Below, one piece after another: positions 32,551 to 44,308 of a stretch of 64,000 nt of DNA. The notes under the pieces were generated by a model. It ran no database searches. It saw only the letters and a list, made by a program, of their open reading frames with translations, and was not told the DNA's origin. Origin of the DNA: Blattamonas nauphoetae (taxonomy: Eukaryota; Preaxostyla; Oxymonadida). The stretch lies in NCBI GenBank assembly GCA_033064195.1, contig JARBJD010000020.1, positions 124,001 through 188,000 on the forward strand, written 5' to 3'. Made by a program: the position numbers and the translations under genes. Numbering within the stretch: position 1 is the first letter of the stretch; every line of letters starts with the position of its first letter.

Positions 32551-35500
32551 TCACTTTTGCCCATTTCCACTTGACACAGTCCGAGTATGGTGTTCAGCAG
32601 GCGTCTCATCTTGCGGGCTGTGAGGAGAGGATGCAGGAATGGCAGGGGCGCGAGTGTGTGTGGTGGAAACACGTCTCGCCTTGTCGAGCTGTCCCATGGA
32701 CAGAAGGGCACCGACAGTGAGGGGATGGCCAGCCTGATCAAACAGCCCTTTCTCCGCGTCCTTGCTTTGGATCTGAGGGGGTGATGTGGTGGAGGACTGC
32801 TGATGGCTGAACCGACGAACCTTCATCGCCGATTCTCGATTTCCGAGTTGTGACTCGATGCTCCCAATCGACTTCCTCGCTTTTGGATTCGTTGGGCATT
32901 GAACCTGATGCGATCGAGCTCGAAGTGGCCTCTGGTCTGTCTGATCAGGCTCCATGCGAGACGGGGAGTTGCTGAGTGGACTGACGACTCCGATTGGACT
33001 GAGTGACTGTCGATTGTTGGAGAGCATAAACAGCATCCCGTTCGACTGGTCCAGAAGGAGCTGCGAGTCGGAATTGCGATGAGTAAAGTCGATGCGTTGT
33101 TTGTGGGTGTGTCTCTGCTGCGTGACAAGCTGGCTCGCGCTCAGTGTTGCTCGTGGATCGTGGCGAACATGAGGGTAGCTTTCTCGTCTCTGCTTCTTCT
33201 CTGCCTTCGAATGATTTGTGTCGACACACTCTGACTTGTGTGTCCTCAACTCTTTCTGTCTCACCTGCGATTCATCGGGCGTGTTGACTCTATTTTCCTG
33301 CACTCCTTCCATCGTCGTCCTGTTCTGAACCAACCCTTCTCGCGATGGACTTCCGAAGACCCACATGCTCTCCCTCTGCACAAGCTCCGATCCATTCGAC
33401 GTGCTGCCGTGGAAGAACGACTCAGAAGACACGCCGTGTGACTTGTCGACATTCGGATCGCTGTCAAGTTGATGCTCAAAGAGGTCTTCGTCCTCGTCTT
33501 CTGTGCTTGACACAACAATGATGCCGTCTGAATTCACAAAACTTGCTTCGATCGCCTCCTTCTCTTCTTTCGACTGTGTGGGTCTCTTCTGGTCGTCTGA
33601 GTCTTTATCATCGATGACCGAGATGATCCCAATTGCTTGCATGCTCTGCGAACTTCCCATTTGTCGTGCGCTCGATATATTTGGCGTCGTTGGTGGTCCT
33701 TCCTCTGTCTCGAAATCAAAACTTTGTATTTTGGGGAGGGTGGGTGTGGAGGTGGAGAGATGGGGCTGGCTCGAGGTCCCGAAGGTTGTGGAATAGATTG
33801 ATTTTTGGATGGTGGGAGTGAATTCTTGTGGGCTCGTTGTTCCACTTCCAAATGGCCTTTCGATGAATGTGGTTTGTGTTGGGTCGGGTGAGGGGAAGGG
33901 GAAAGTGCTGACACTCTGATCACCCGAGAGGACCACAGCAGACGGGAAGGGAGGAGTGGAGGCTCCGCTTTTGGCAGCTGGTTGGGTTGATTGCGACTGA
34001 TTCGAATCCTCCACTCCGGAAGGATCTGTCCGACTCTCCTCACTTCCACGAGCAGGTGTGGATTGTGGACGCGTCGGTGTGTGTGGAAGAGCCGGTGGAA
34101 GTGGATGAGGCATGTTGGTAGCCTTGGGAAGGGTAACACTGGGGAATGTGGAGAGGACTCGTGACGACTCAGGATCGTTCGGGGTGGCTGGAGGTGTGTG
34201 GAGTGTCTCCTGATGCATAGCGAGCACAATCTGCTCCGTGCTCAGTTGTGTGTCATCACTCGATGCCTTCGAGTCCTCGTTCCCAAGTGGAGACGATCCA
34301 ACCGTTGAAGTTGACGAATACTGGAAGAGGCCAGGCGTGTGTGGACTGAACGATTTGGTTGTGTTCTTCAGCTCGTCGTAAGTAAATGGAGGAGTCGTTT
34401 GGAGTGACATGCTTCGCTGTCGTTCGTGTGAGATTTTGCCCTGTCTCAGCGACTTCCCTGATCCTGGTGTCTGCTGGACTCGTCTGTGATGTCGAGCCGA
34501 CCGAGGGCTCATGCTGAGTGGTGTCGTCTTTACCATTCCGGGGCTGTTCCCAGTTGTCAAGGGCGACATGATCGAATAAGGGCTGGAAATCTCGCTTGTA
34601 CTCTTGTCGATATGATTTTTCGCGAGTGGCGAACCATGTTTGCTTATTTTTGGTGATTCCTGGAACGGAGAGTTGTGGGGAGATCGAGATCCTTTTGTTC
34701 GGGCACTTCCCCGCTCTGACGGGAGTGCTGAGTATTCCTTGTCTGGTGATGGGAAGAAAGTCGTCCGTGTGAGGTTTGTGGTGTGTGGAATGGGCATGAC
34801 ATGTGTGAGGTGGAGGGTCTGCATTTCTGGAGGTGTTATGGGCATCAGACTCGCTTTGTTTGTGAGGGGGTATCGTTGGTTGGTCTGAATCTTCAGACCA
34901 CGGTATCTTCTGCTTGATGTCGGATTTTGGATTTGGGGTGGGTATTCCATGTTCATATCGGTGAAGGTGAGAGCGGGTGAGTTTGTTCGAGTAATGTGGG
35001 CAGGGTGGAGTTGTGGAGCGAGACTGATAGTGGAGTGTTGGGGCTTTCCAGAGTGGATTGGAGTGTGGGGAGGTTGTTGTTGGGCGAGAGGTGGATGAGC
35101 AAACATGACATTACTTGCGGCACTTGTGAGGATTGGATGATTCTTCATATATGCTTGTGATGTCTCCTGTTTAGGGAGAACAAACTCCTGCATGTCTGTA
35201 TCAGCTTCATATTCCGGCATTTCCGATTCTTGGTAGATCTGGCCGGCCTCCACAAAATCGTGTTTGAACGCGTCCGGATGCACGTATGTTGCTCGCCGAA
35301 CCTTCATTGGAACCACTCCCCCATAAGAAAACATCGATGGAGCAATTTGAGAGAGACCATCATACTCCATTTCGGACGGGAAAGTGCGGTATGTCGAGAA
35401 GGTGGCTTGTGAATGAGGGGTCAAGGGTGGTTCGCCTAATTCGTCAGTATCTGCGGCTTCGGCAGATTTGTGGCTTCGAGGGAGTGGACGACCGAGGGGG

Positions 35501-37453
35501 CGCGCCTGAACAACAGGAAAACCCCCTGTTGCCAGAGTGTGAGCAAAAGTGTTCATTTTTGCGTCAAGTTCAGCAAATGATTGACGATTGAGGGCCAATA
35601 GTTGACGGAGGGCGACTGTAGTTGCTTCATCAACGCCAGCTTGGACAGAATTTATAATTGTCTGGCGGACAGTATTCTTTCGACGATTTTGGAGAATCCA
35701 TTCTTCTCCCCCAACGAGAAAAGTTTCCAGGGGTGTATTTGGTGGAATTGAGAAGAAAGAGTAAGGATTTGGGTTTGATGGGATTGTGATGGGCGAGCTG
35801 GATGAAGAGTTTGATGATTCTGTGTCATCGTCTGATGAATTGTGAGATGTGTCTGTGAGAGTTGAATGGCTGAGAGGAGAAGTAACAGGAGGATGTCGAC
35901 CTCGTTGAGGAGAATTGATGGTCAGTGATTGCTGAGATTGGAGAGAATCGACTTCAAACACAACTTTGTCCATTGTGGAATCACGAACCTGATCCGGTGA
36001 TCCAGTTGAGTCTGGTGTGAGGAGTAGCTGTTCTGTTTCGCTTGAAAACGTTTTGATTGTGTTGTCATTGTCGTGTTGGCGTGGAGTCTCTGGTTGCTGA
36101 GTGTCACTGAGGCTTGCTTCAGAGAATGGAGACTTAAAACTTGGAGGGAATAATGTCGGATCATCCAGCGGAGTGATATTGCCAACGGGATCATCTATTT
36201 CGAACGGATCAAAGTCGGACGGTGGCTTTTCATAATCAGCCTCGAGAGCGGCGAGTTCTGCATCCAATTCGTCGATTGTCATTTCGTTCAGATGCAATTC
36301 TGAGCGTTCTTTCCTTTTGCGGCGCTCATCACGGAGAACAAGATCGCCATTAGAATCAATGGTGAAACTGCTTTCTGAGTGAATCATTTCCTCGTTCTGT
36401 GAAATATCTTGATGGCCATCTTGCTGACCAAACGGAGATTCATCGAACGATTTGTTGTTTTCCTTCTTTGGAGGCACATCAGGAATTGTTTGCGGTTTTT
36501 TGTGTCTCGTTTTCTTTTTGCTTTTGTTCCGCTGTGTGCGGGACTTTTCTCCTTTTCGATGAGATCTCTTTGCTGACACTTGAATTGTCTGTTGGCGGAC
36601 GATCCCGTTTTTGCTTTGAGCTGCTTCAGACACCGTTTCTTTCGATTTGGTGTGGAAATACATCAAGGAGAAGAAATCCATAAGACTCTCTCTTCTTTCC
36701 TCATCTATTATTGACATTGATGACTGTGGGTTGTGGTGTTTTGGGACAACTCTCTTTTTCCCGGGAATCGACTCGAATGTTCGTTCATCTTCTTCGTCTC
36801 GCTCAAGGGCTGTTAGACCTGCCTCCTCAGTCATTGGGATCCTATTCGTTCCTGACGGAAGATCGTGGACACTTGGGCGGAAAAGCTGATAGATTCGGTA
36901 ATCAATCAACTCAATAATCCGTTCAGTGAAAATCACTTCAAGTCGTTGAATATCTTCTGCTGTAGTTGAGGTTTCATAGACATATGGCGTTGTATGTGAG
37001 GGTGATGAGGATGGTTGATGGTGTGATTTCTTTGGATGTGTCGCATTGGTTGAGTTAAGACGAGAAGAATGAGGCTGCGAAGAAGAGGGATGTGTACTTT
37101 CTGGTTGTGGAAAAGAGGTGTTGTGGAGATGATTGAGAAGTGAAGGGGCATAGTTTGTTGAGAAAATGTGAGGAACTATTGATATTAGAAGATTTGAGGT
37201 GAGAATGTGAAGAACGCAGACATAGTTGCTCCAATAACGAATCACACAATGCTGATGCTTTCGTTGGCGGAAGTTCACGATTTTCGACAATCTTCCGGTA
37301 CAATGATCCTCGGATCGAGTCGGAAAGAAGTCTGGTGAATGCTTTTTTGTTTGGGAATAGTTTGGATGCTAATTCTTGTTCTTCTGGGCGAATTTGATTC
37401 AGAAACGTATGTGTTGAGCTCTTCGTGTCAGAAGAACTATCTCCTTCCGACAT
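32551..37453 (-). CDS. Large disordered protein with helical N terminus
   Basis: Two exons, 37453-37222 and 37175-32551, with a 46-base GT-AG intron in phase 1; 4,857 coding bases, 1,618 residues. The N-terminal region is helical (AFTRLLSDSIRGSLYRKIVE, then IQRLEVIFTERIIELIDYRI after the intron) and may be one fold interrupted by a Ser/Thr/His-rich insert. The rest is disordered: Ser, Thr, Pro and Gln-rich, with many SP/TP sites, basic KKKTRHKK-type clusters and acidic patches. Such composition suits a phosphorylated scaffold or cytoskeleton-linked protein, but no family is recognised. The single long exon of 4.6 kb without a stop is itself strong evidence of coding. Confidence 0.85.
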
Positions 37454-37879
37454 TGCTGGTGTTAATAGTTTTATGGCTTGAAAATGAGTTTGTGGGCATC
37501 CAGGACTCCTCGGGTTGTCCGATGATGAAATATATCGATGATCTTCCGAAAACGGCGAAATAAAAGACAATGTTGTGAATTGAGGCAATTGAAACTAAGG
37601 TAAGCGAGTTAAAGAGCAGTTCCGTTTCTGGAGACATCAAAGTGCTCGGCACCTCAATTAACAAATCCTCGACGACGTCTTTTTCGTCTAGGCACAATGT
37701 ACTCTGATATGGCTGTCATTAGATTGACAATTACCAACATATCATTTCCACCGATGGAAACTTGGGCTGATCGCTATCAAGTGAACACCTCCTTTTCTCA
37801 TTCTTGAATGAAAAAGTTAATGAGATACGAACAAAAATTCAAGAACACGCGAGGGAAGTATGATTTCCGAACAAAGCAA
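37454..37879. other. Short intergenic stretch between minus-strand genes
   Basis: A minus-strand frame at 37697-37437 (VPSTLMSPETELLFNSLT) may be an extra 5' exon of the disordered protein, but no splice pair joins it cleanly. Confidence 0.3.
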
Positions 37880-39358
37880 TTATAACTCCTCGTTCCCCGA
37901 ACCTGGTGTTCTCTCCTCTTTCTCCGAAGCTGGCGGACTCTCCACATTTCGAATGATTCCCGAGAAGAAGACTTCGTTCGTTCGGGTATCAAACAAGGCA
38001 GTGATGAAGGGACGATCAACGATGAACGGGATTGGATCCTTTTCCGCTTCGAACATAGCGAGCTTGTCCATAATTACAGCAGTAGCTGCCGCAGCTTCCA
38101 CTCCATCCTCGTCAACCACAAGTTTCGTTTTATGGATGACTTTGGAGATGAAGAGGGGTTCGGGACTGATCCCAGGGAATTGGGCATCTTCGGAAAAGGC
38201 ACGTGTGAGTCCCATTTCCTGCAAGTTCTCGGTGAGTGTGTACGATCTCTCCAAAGTGAAACGGGGGAACGAGAGAGAGATTCTGAGGGAGTGATGACAG
38301 AATTCGAAGATCACACAAACCGCTCTTTTTTGGTCGACTCCACCAATTTCGAGAAGTTTTCTGCGGAGAAGACGGAGTGGGCACATGTTTTCAGCGCTTC
38401 TTCCGAATTGTCTTTGGGAAAAGATGAAGAAACGTGAAGAAGATAAACACGACACTGTTTGGGAGTACGACGAGCATGTTTGAGAATCTGTTCTCAAATG
38501 GAAGGATGATGCTCGTGAATTGGTTGTTGGCTGAGTAACGGAGAGACTTCGTTGAGTGCATCATTGAAACATCTTTTGGTTGGGCGTTGAAAGGGCGGAA
38601 AGGTTCGGTTTTGGTGAATGCTTTCTCAAAAGGAGTTTTCCATCCCATTTTAAAGTGAAGAGCGTTTGTAATCACAAGTCTTGTTGAAGCGCTCAAGTTC
38701 TCCACAATGTCTTCAATCAAACCGTTTGTGTGTTCTTTGACCCAAGAATTGATCGTAGTCACAGCACTATGATATTTTCAATTGATGAAGAGTGGGAGGA
38801 GAGTGCAATATACCTTTCCAGCCCAAAAGATACTTTTTGGGCAGTTCCGTCAAAAACAGTTTCCATATTGGTGATGAAAGTTGGTTCAACACGCAAATCA
38901 TCAGCAATCCAAATTGCGTTCGCTTCGGTGTATAGTTGAGGAGTATTCTCTCGGTGTTTGGCATCTGTGAGAAGACCCGTTGTCGAGATGAGCTTCAAAC
39001 GATGAATTATGAGGTCAATCAAACTCCATCTCTTGAGTTTGAAGATCCCAAATGGAGAACTTCATTGAATTGATCTAATGTCTCCTCTGCAGCTCCTGAA
39101 GCGGCCATTGACAGAGCTGTAAAGACTGAAGTTGGTGAGAGAAAGCTGTTATTCTCTTCTTGGTCAGATGAAAGCAACATAGATTGTCCGAAGTTGTTGA
39201 TAGATTTTGCTCGCAATTTTCGTAATTCCTCAACTTGTTTCGGGTCGAGTGATCGAGGAGGACGATAGGTGTTGAAAGAAGTGGATATTGGGAGTCTGAA
39301 TTTGAGTAAATAGGTACGAGAATTCATACAACAGAGGAAGAAGGAAGAGAGTGTTCAT
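37880..39358 (-). CDS. Serpin with signal peptide, six exons
   Basis: Exons 39358-39330, 39295-39025, 38992-38814, 38766-38456, 38411-38315, 38282-37880; introns 34, 32, 47, 44 and 32 bases, GT-AG. Total 1,290 bases, 429 residues. MNTLFLLPLLLPISTS is a signal peptide that appears only after splicing intron 1. Serpin marks: FLSPTSVFTALSMAASGAAE, LVITNALHFKMGWKTPFEKA, LPRFTLE-like FPRFTLERSYTL, KVIHKTKLVVDEDGVEAAAA and the C-terminal RPFITALFD. The hinge with consecutive Ala is that of an inhibitory serpin; counting from the hinge puts P1 at about Leu in DKLAMF. The inhibited protease is unknown; a papain- or chymotrypsin-like target is possible. Confidence 0.93.
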
Positions 39359-39689
39359 CACGAATGATTCAAGACAAAAGTGGTTGATCAAACCGTGTTT
39401 TTTTATTTTTCCACGGTAATAGAACACCAAAGTCAAACCAAATTCAACTGGTTCCTTTTTAAAAATGAAATGAGAAGAACCATGAAAAACAAAATGCAAA
39501 TCAGCACAGTTACGGTATTGTGGCGAATGATGGGTCAGCCTGTCAACGATTCACCCCACGTTACTCTTTTCACGATATCTTTCAAATTCCATGAATGTTG
39601 GTGCAAATCTTATGATGAGCATTGGACGGACATCAGAGAGCGATTCTCGGACATTGGACAGAGTGTCTGTCCAAGTAAAAAGGCTAATG

Positions 39690-40240
39690 TGAACTCACTC
39701 GTAGACGAAAGTGATGAGGAACAATGACGCATTGAGGGAACGAATAAACGGTGATGGGAATCGAAATAGACACTTCAGACCACGTCCAGCTGTGAGAGCA
39801 TCTTGCACTATTTGTCGCCCCAACTTTGCCAATCGATCCGGAATTTGTGTCTGAAATTAAGAGTGTTTTTTATTGCTTTGAAGTGAAATAAAACCAATCG
39901 TCGCATCTCCGAAGAAAAATCAAGGTTTATCTGGTTAATGATTGACATTTCAGTGTTTTTGGGATCCCACTTCGGAGAAATAGTATCGCTCGAGTATGGG
40001 TTCTGAAAAGACACCAGTCAGTGACCATCAGTACTTTTTGATGAAAACTGACCAGTCAGTGCCGGTCAGACAAGCCTAACAATATCTCTGGAAACATCAC
40101 GAATTGTAAGGAAAGAAGTGGAAACTCACGGAGATACTCTCCTTGAAAACTGTATCCCTATAATTTGTGTCGATGCAACATTCAAGTGGGAGATCCAACA
40201 ATGTCTCTTTTTGATGACCTGTGTTGACGCCCTCAACCAT
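39690..40240 (-). CDS. 5' exons of an unrecognised gene, copy in left arm
   Basis: ATG at 40240; exon 1 (40240-40130) reads MVEGVNTGHQKETLLDLPLE, exon 2 NPYSSDTISPKWDPKNTEMS, exon 3 TQIPDRLAKLGRQIVQDALT and ends with a hydrophobic FIRSLNASLFLITFVYE followed by GTGAGT. Introns are about 127 and 44 bases with matching phases. The repeat ends exactly at this next splice donor, so only here could the gene continue, to the left of 39690; I could not find a convincing next exon. Family unknown; the last segment may be a membrane helix. Confidence 0.5.
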
Positions 40241-40375
40241 GTTCACATCGTTTCCCGATTGAACCTCGCTTTTTCATGACTATTTTCACTATCTTCCACT
40301 TGGAACTTTACCGAATATCGATGAGAAGAATGTGATGACAAGAACGACACTGTTTTGGGATAAAGGTTTTCTATT
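39690..40375. repeat. Left arm of inverted repeat 1 (686 bp)
   Basis: Matches 46263-46948 in reverse orientation over 686 bp with no mismatch seen by eye. The outer edge falls in TGAACTCACTCG, exactly at a 5' splice site of the gene copy it carries. Confidence 0.88.
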
Positions 40376-41095
40376 CACGTCACAATTACCTTCGGACAGT
40401 TGATCAGACCCATTGATTTGATTTCCAACATATAAATTACAATTCTCTCGTCATGAAGGCACTCGTTAACTCTATCACTTCACACAGTTCATATTCGCTA
40501 TCTCTTCGATCAAATATGAGAAAAGCACCAATTGGTGACAGGACACCGATTGGTGACACCACTATCATTTGTTTTTCTCCAAGGGTCACCTTGTTTTCAC
40601 TAAATCTGGTAAAAGGAATCAACTCGAATCAAAAAATCTTGTTTTTAAAGGCTTTCTGGGATTTCGGACAAAACTACCCATCTTGTGCAGTATTGTCCAA
40701 CTCGGTCCAAGTTCGGACTTTTCTTCCATTTTTGAAAAAAATAGTTGAACAGATTTGAGTCGTCTCCAAAAATGAATATGACACACATGGACAAAATTGT
40801 CAAGTCCTGGACATCGGACGATCAACTCATTCAGAGTTTTTTGGTTCAAACAAAAACCTGTTTACAATCAACTATATATTTGTCTGCCAATGCAAAAAAT
40901 AGTTTACTCATGAGATCAAAATCAGTCCAAACCAAACAATTCAAACTGCTTCAGGTGTTCATTTTTCAGTTTAAACTGATCTCTCATTCGTAGAATCTGA
41001 TTTCATCCACCATCCCCATAATCCATCACTAATTATCACAAGAGTTGAGAGAAAGACAAGCGGTGGAAGACAATACGCAAAGTACTACCGTCTGA
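40376..41095. other. Core of inverted repeat 1, left part
   Basis: No gene recognised; short duplicated words such as ATTGGTGACA (40530-40560). It leads into the hAT-like segment. Confidence 0.3.
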
Positions 41096-41842
41096 ATGTA
41101 CGAACGAAGTCGAGCAAAAGCATCTCACCTCACTCAAGTGGATCGTTCCGATCTTGTGTACTTTGCTAAGTCTGTGATACCATTCAGGATGGTTGAAGAT
41201 TGTGCCTTTGTTCAACTTGAAAAAGACCTCATTAAACTTGGTCAACAACTTCCAGATAGGCCAGTGTCAGAGCTTCTCCCTCCAACATCTCGGTTCTCAC
41301 TCTCTCGGAACATGGGGTAACTGTCTGACCAAATTCGTGAAACGACTTGTGAAATGCGGACCACGGTTTCAAAATGTGTGGATGGTGTGACTCCTCCAGC
41401 CGGACACGAACACACTCACGTGTTCGTTTTGACTGATGCTTCTCAGCCATCATTCACTCGTTTCCATTCCATTCGAGAGAAATCGGCGAGTGGAGTTGAT
41501 TCGACTAGTGTCATCCTCGACGAAGCTGTGAAATTACTTGTACGTAGGGTTCGAATACACTGTTTTGTGACTGATGGAGGCTCAGGCTACGTCTCTGTGT
41601 TTCATCCTCACACTGAAGCAAGAAAGGAACTGCTCATTCACCCACTATCAGAGATCTATCGTGGACCAATAATTGAATGGTTCAGAGTCAACCGTCTGTC
41701 ACTTTCAAAGTTGATGTCTCTCACAGACAGCGAACTCAATTTCATGGACCTTCTCCACGACATTTTTACCCCCTCTTCGAGACAGTCGGAATGCTGGAAT
41801 CGAATTCCAGGGCTATTGCTGACTCTCCACCACTCCTCGTGA
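41096..41842 (+). pseudogene. hAT-like transposase segment
   Basis: The frame at 41096 reads LVYFAKSVIPFRMVEDCAFV, the typical hAT motif around 'PF..VE...F', and the frame at 41354 continues with DSTSVILDEAVKLL and VRIHCFVTDGGSG, where hAT transposases have a conserved Asp. The two parts are in different frames (stop near 41318). It precedes the OTU-containing frame on the same strand, so both may belong to one old DNA transposon. Confidence 0.5.
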
Positions 41843-43338
41843 ACCTTGTCCATAATTTGAGCTCTCTTGCACAAAGTGTATACGCTGAATCGTATGCTTG
41901 GGCGAATCTAATCAATGACCTTGGAACTGAAGTTTGCCACCTTCCACTCCTCGATGATGACGGGAAAGTCGCCATCGTAGGATACTCTCTGACATCCAAG
42001 GGGAGAGAGGCCAATCGAGACAGGACATTTCTGAGTGGTGATGATCACCCAAAGCCACAATGGAACAGTATCAGCCAGCAGGAAGAGTGGGACGAACAAT
42101 TCATCAACAAACTCCAATTGAAGTGTGCACGTGAAACTAGGTATCGAGAGGAAGCTGTGGTTGAAATGGAATCGGATGAGGATGATCAGGATACAATGGG
42201 AAGTCAATCCATTGAAGAAGCTCGACAGAGAAAGAGGGAGTCTTGGCAAGCATGTCTGGATGTGAAGTCAGCGAAGAGGAGGAATGACGATGAAGAGATC
42301 ATTCTTCTCGTTCAACCGCGTGAGTTCGTGTCCAAGACAATGAATGTAGTCGTTGAAATAGATGATGTACTCCGTTTTACCTGTCCCATCGCAAGTTCTG
42401 TAATTCCGCAATTGACTCATGCAACCACTTTGGTGGCGAACTTTGAGATTCTTCTCGAAGCCACCTTCCCCAAGGCACAAAATGAAGAAATAGATCGGAA
42501 TTTGTCGGCCTATGAAGTGTGGCTTGAAGGAGGAACAGTACAAAACCAACACCGCTTGATGAGAAGCAGTCTGGAATTTCGGGAGAAGGAAGTCGAATCG
42601 AATGATTCAGAGTTTTGTCGTCTCGCCTTTCTTACAAATGCACTCCTCCGAACACCTCCAACACAAGCAGCTGATGAAAGGAAATACAAAGTTGTGAAGC
42701 ATCGTGCTTCACTCAAACGTCCCAGGTTGTCATCCAAAATGAATGATGCTATTCTACGAGTTGCCACCCTCTCCGAATCCACTCTGAGTCTGCCCCCAGT
42801 TGTGAAGACCAAACGAGATGAGGACCCGATGCAGAAGGATTGGCGTGTGAATAGTGACTTTGACACACAATCAATTCGAACTGATGGAAGATCGCTGGAT
42901 GAGATTCGATTCGACGCGAGATATGCGAGATCTTTGAAGAGAGTCGAATCTGTCACGAATGGTTCTTGCTTCGACCACTCCATCCTTCTTCTCCTCCCAG
43001 ATGTTGACATCTCCATCTCTGATCTGAGGATACAAACTGTCAAATACATGAGTGATCACAGAGAATCGATTGGCGTGGACACATTCCTTCATGACTGGGA
43101 AACCAGAATGAGTGAGAACCTTCTCCAATCCACCCCAGTTGAGATGTGGGAAATTGTTGCTGTGTCTCACCTACTACAGAGACAGATCAGTATCCATTCA
43201 AGGAATATGAGGCCAATTGCACCTATGCTCCACCCATCAAGAGTCGTTCGCCAACAACCAGTTCTTCGCGTTGCCTATGTAAATGGGAATCTTTATCAGC
43301 CTATGATTCCAGTGGCAAAGAAATTGAGAGGAGTGTGA
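41791..43338 (+). CDS. Protein with C-terminal OTU-like cysteine protease domain
   Basis: The frame is open from 41677 to 43338 (553 codons); the part before about 41791 overlaps the hAT-like frame, so the true start is unclear. The last 140 residues follow the OTU fold: NGSCFDHSILLLLP (catalytic Cys segment), ISDLRIQTVKYMSDH, then EMWEIVAVSHLLQRQISIHS and LRVAYVNGNLYQPM. The Cys segment is clear; the final His segment is less clear, so activity cannot be judged. OTU proteases cleave ubiquitin chains and occur in several DNA transposons. The middle is charged and unrecognised. It lies in the core of inverted repeat 1. Confidence 0.6.
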   Translation: MLESNSRAIADSPPLLVNLVHNLSSLAQSVYAESYAWANLINDLGTEVCHLPLLDDDGKVAIVGYSLTSKGREANRDRTFLSGDDHPKPQWNSISQQEEWDEQFINKLQLKCARETRYREEAVVEMESDEDDQDTMGSQSIEEARQRKRESWQACLDVKSAKRRNDDEEIILLVQPREFVSKTMNVVVEIDDVLRFTCPIASSVIPQLTHATTLVANFEILLEATFPKAQNEEIDRNLSAYEVWLEGGTVQNQHRLMRSSLEFREKEVESNDSEFCRLAFLTNALLRTPPTQAADERKYKVVKHRASLKRPRLSSKMNDAILRVATLSESTLSLPPVVKTKRDEDPMQKDWRVNSDFDTQSIRTDGRSLDEIRFDARYARSLKRVESVTNGSCFDHSILLLLPDVDISISDLRIQTVKYMSDHRESIGVDTFLHDWETRMSENLLQSTPVEMWEIVAVSHLLQRQISIHSRNMRPIAPMLHPSRVVRQQPVLRVAYVNGNLYQPMIPVAKKLRGV

Positions 43339-43434
43339 TTCATTTCATCTTGTTAAAATGTTGATTTGGTGCAGAATAGTTTGATAAAGGCAAGTCAATT
43401 CGAGTCCGGAAAGTGATTCGAGGTCCAAGATTTG

Positions 43435-43600
43435 GTTGTTTTCCTCATTCTCATCTCCAGTATCGCCATTCTCATCTCCCTCATCCCCATTCTCATCTCA
43501 CTCGTCTCCATTCTCATCTCACTCGTCCCCATTCTCATCTCACTCGTTCCCCTCCTCATCTCCCGCAACCCCATTCTCTTCTTCTCCATCCCCTTTCTCG
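43435..43600. repeat. Tandem repeat, about 21 bp unit
   Basis: About seven copies of a unit near ATTCTCATCTCACTCGTCCCC with small variations. It gives artificial open frames on both strands. Confidence 0.75.
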
Positions 43601-43915
43601 TTGTCCCCAACCTCTTCAACATCTTTTCCGTCGATTTTCTAGAACAGACAAAGTCGGGTTCAATCGAAATGTGAGGCGTTGCTTGAATTCTGGGAACCTG
43701 GAAACGACTGAGGAAAGAAAGGGGAGAGACGAGCACGAAAGAGAAAACCATGCTGATGTGGAACATGGAGAAGATACGTGGAGCCAGAAAGCTGAGAGTG
43801 AAGATAACGACGATTTCCAAAAATTAAAGAAAAAGAAAGAGCATATCCACATCTATAGAAAGAGTGAAATAGAGATCTACAGGTATCAGTCCAAATAACC
43901 CATTGAAGAGAGTAC

Positions 43916-44142
43916 CTGTTTGCGCAGCATGATGCCAGGGATCGGCGACGCCAACAATCGGGGATGAGTGAGGGAGGTGGCACGATCGAGCAGGAGTTCA
44001 CCTGAAGGGAAAGAGATAAAGTGATGAAAGAATGAGAAATATGGAGAGCAAACCTGTTTGCGCTGCACAATGCCAGGGATCGGCGACGCCAACAATCGGG
44101 GATGAGTGAGGGAGGGGGCACGATCGAGCGGGAGTTCACCTG
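43916..44142. repeat. Two 89-90 bp direct repeats
   Basis: Copies at 43916-44004 and 44053-44142, both starting CCTGTTTGCGC and ending GGAGTTCACCTG, differing at about six places, 48 bases apart. Confidence 0.8.
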
Positions 44143-44308
44143 TAGCGACTTTGTCCAGAAAAACAATTATTTCTTAAGCGTTCTTTTCTCAATCACTGGT
44201 CCTGATCGAACCCATTCTTTCTCCTCTGCCTTTCGACCTCCTATAATGGCGCTGTCCAAGGTTGGACAGCGCCTCGCTTGGACTGGACAAATGCTCATGG
44301 TTAGGGAA

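Noticed and set aside
36399-36917. Plus-strand frames opposite the disordered protein
   Set aside because: Antisense of a well-supported exon.
39380-39727. 115-codon plus-strand frame upstream of the serpin
   Set aside because: No motif; partly built of TTGGAC words; no splice partner found.
43395-43820. 141-codon frame rich in EMRM repeats
   Set aside because: Created by the 21 bp tandem repeat; all frames stay open there on both strands.
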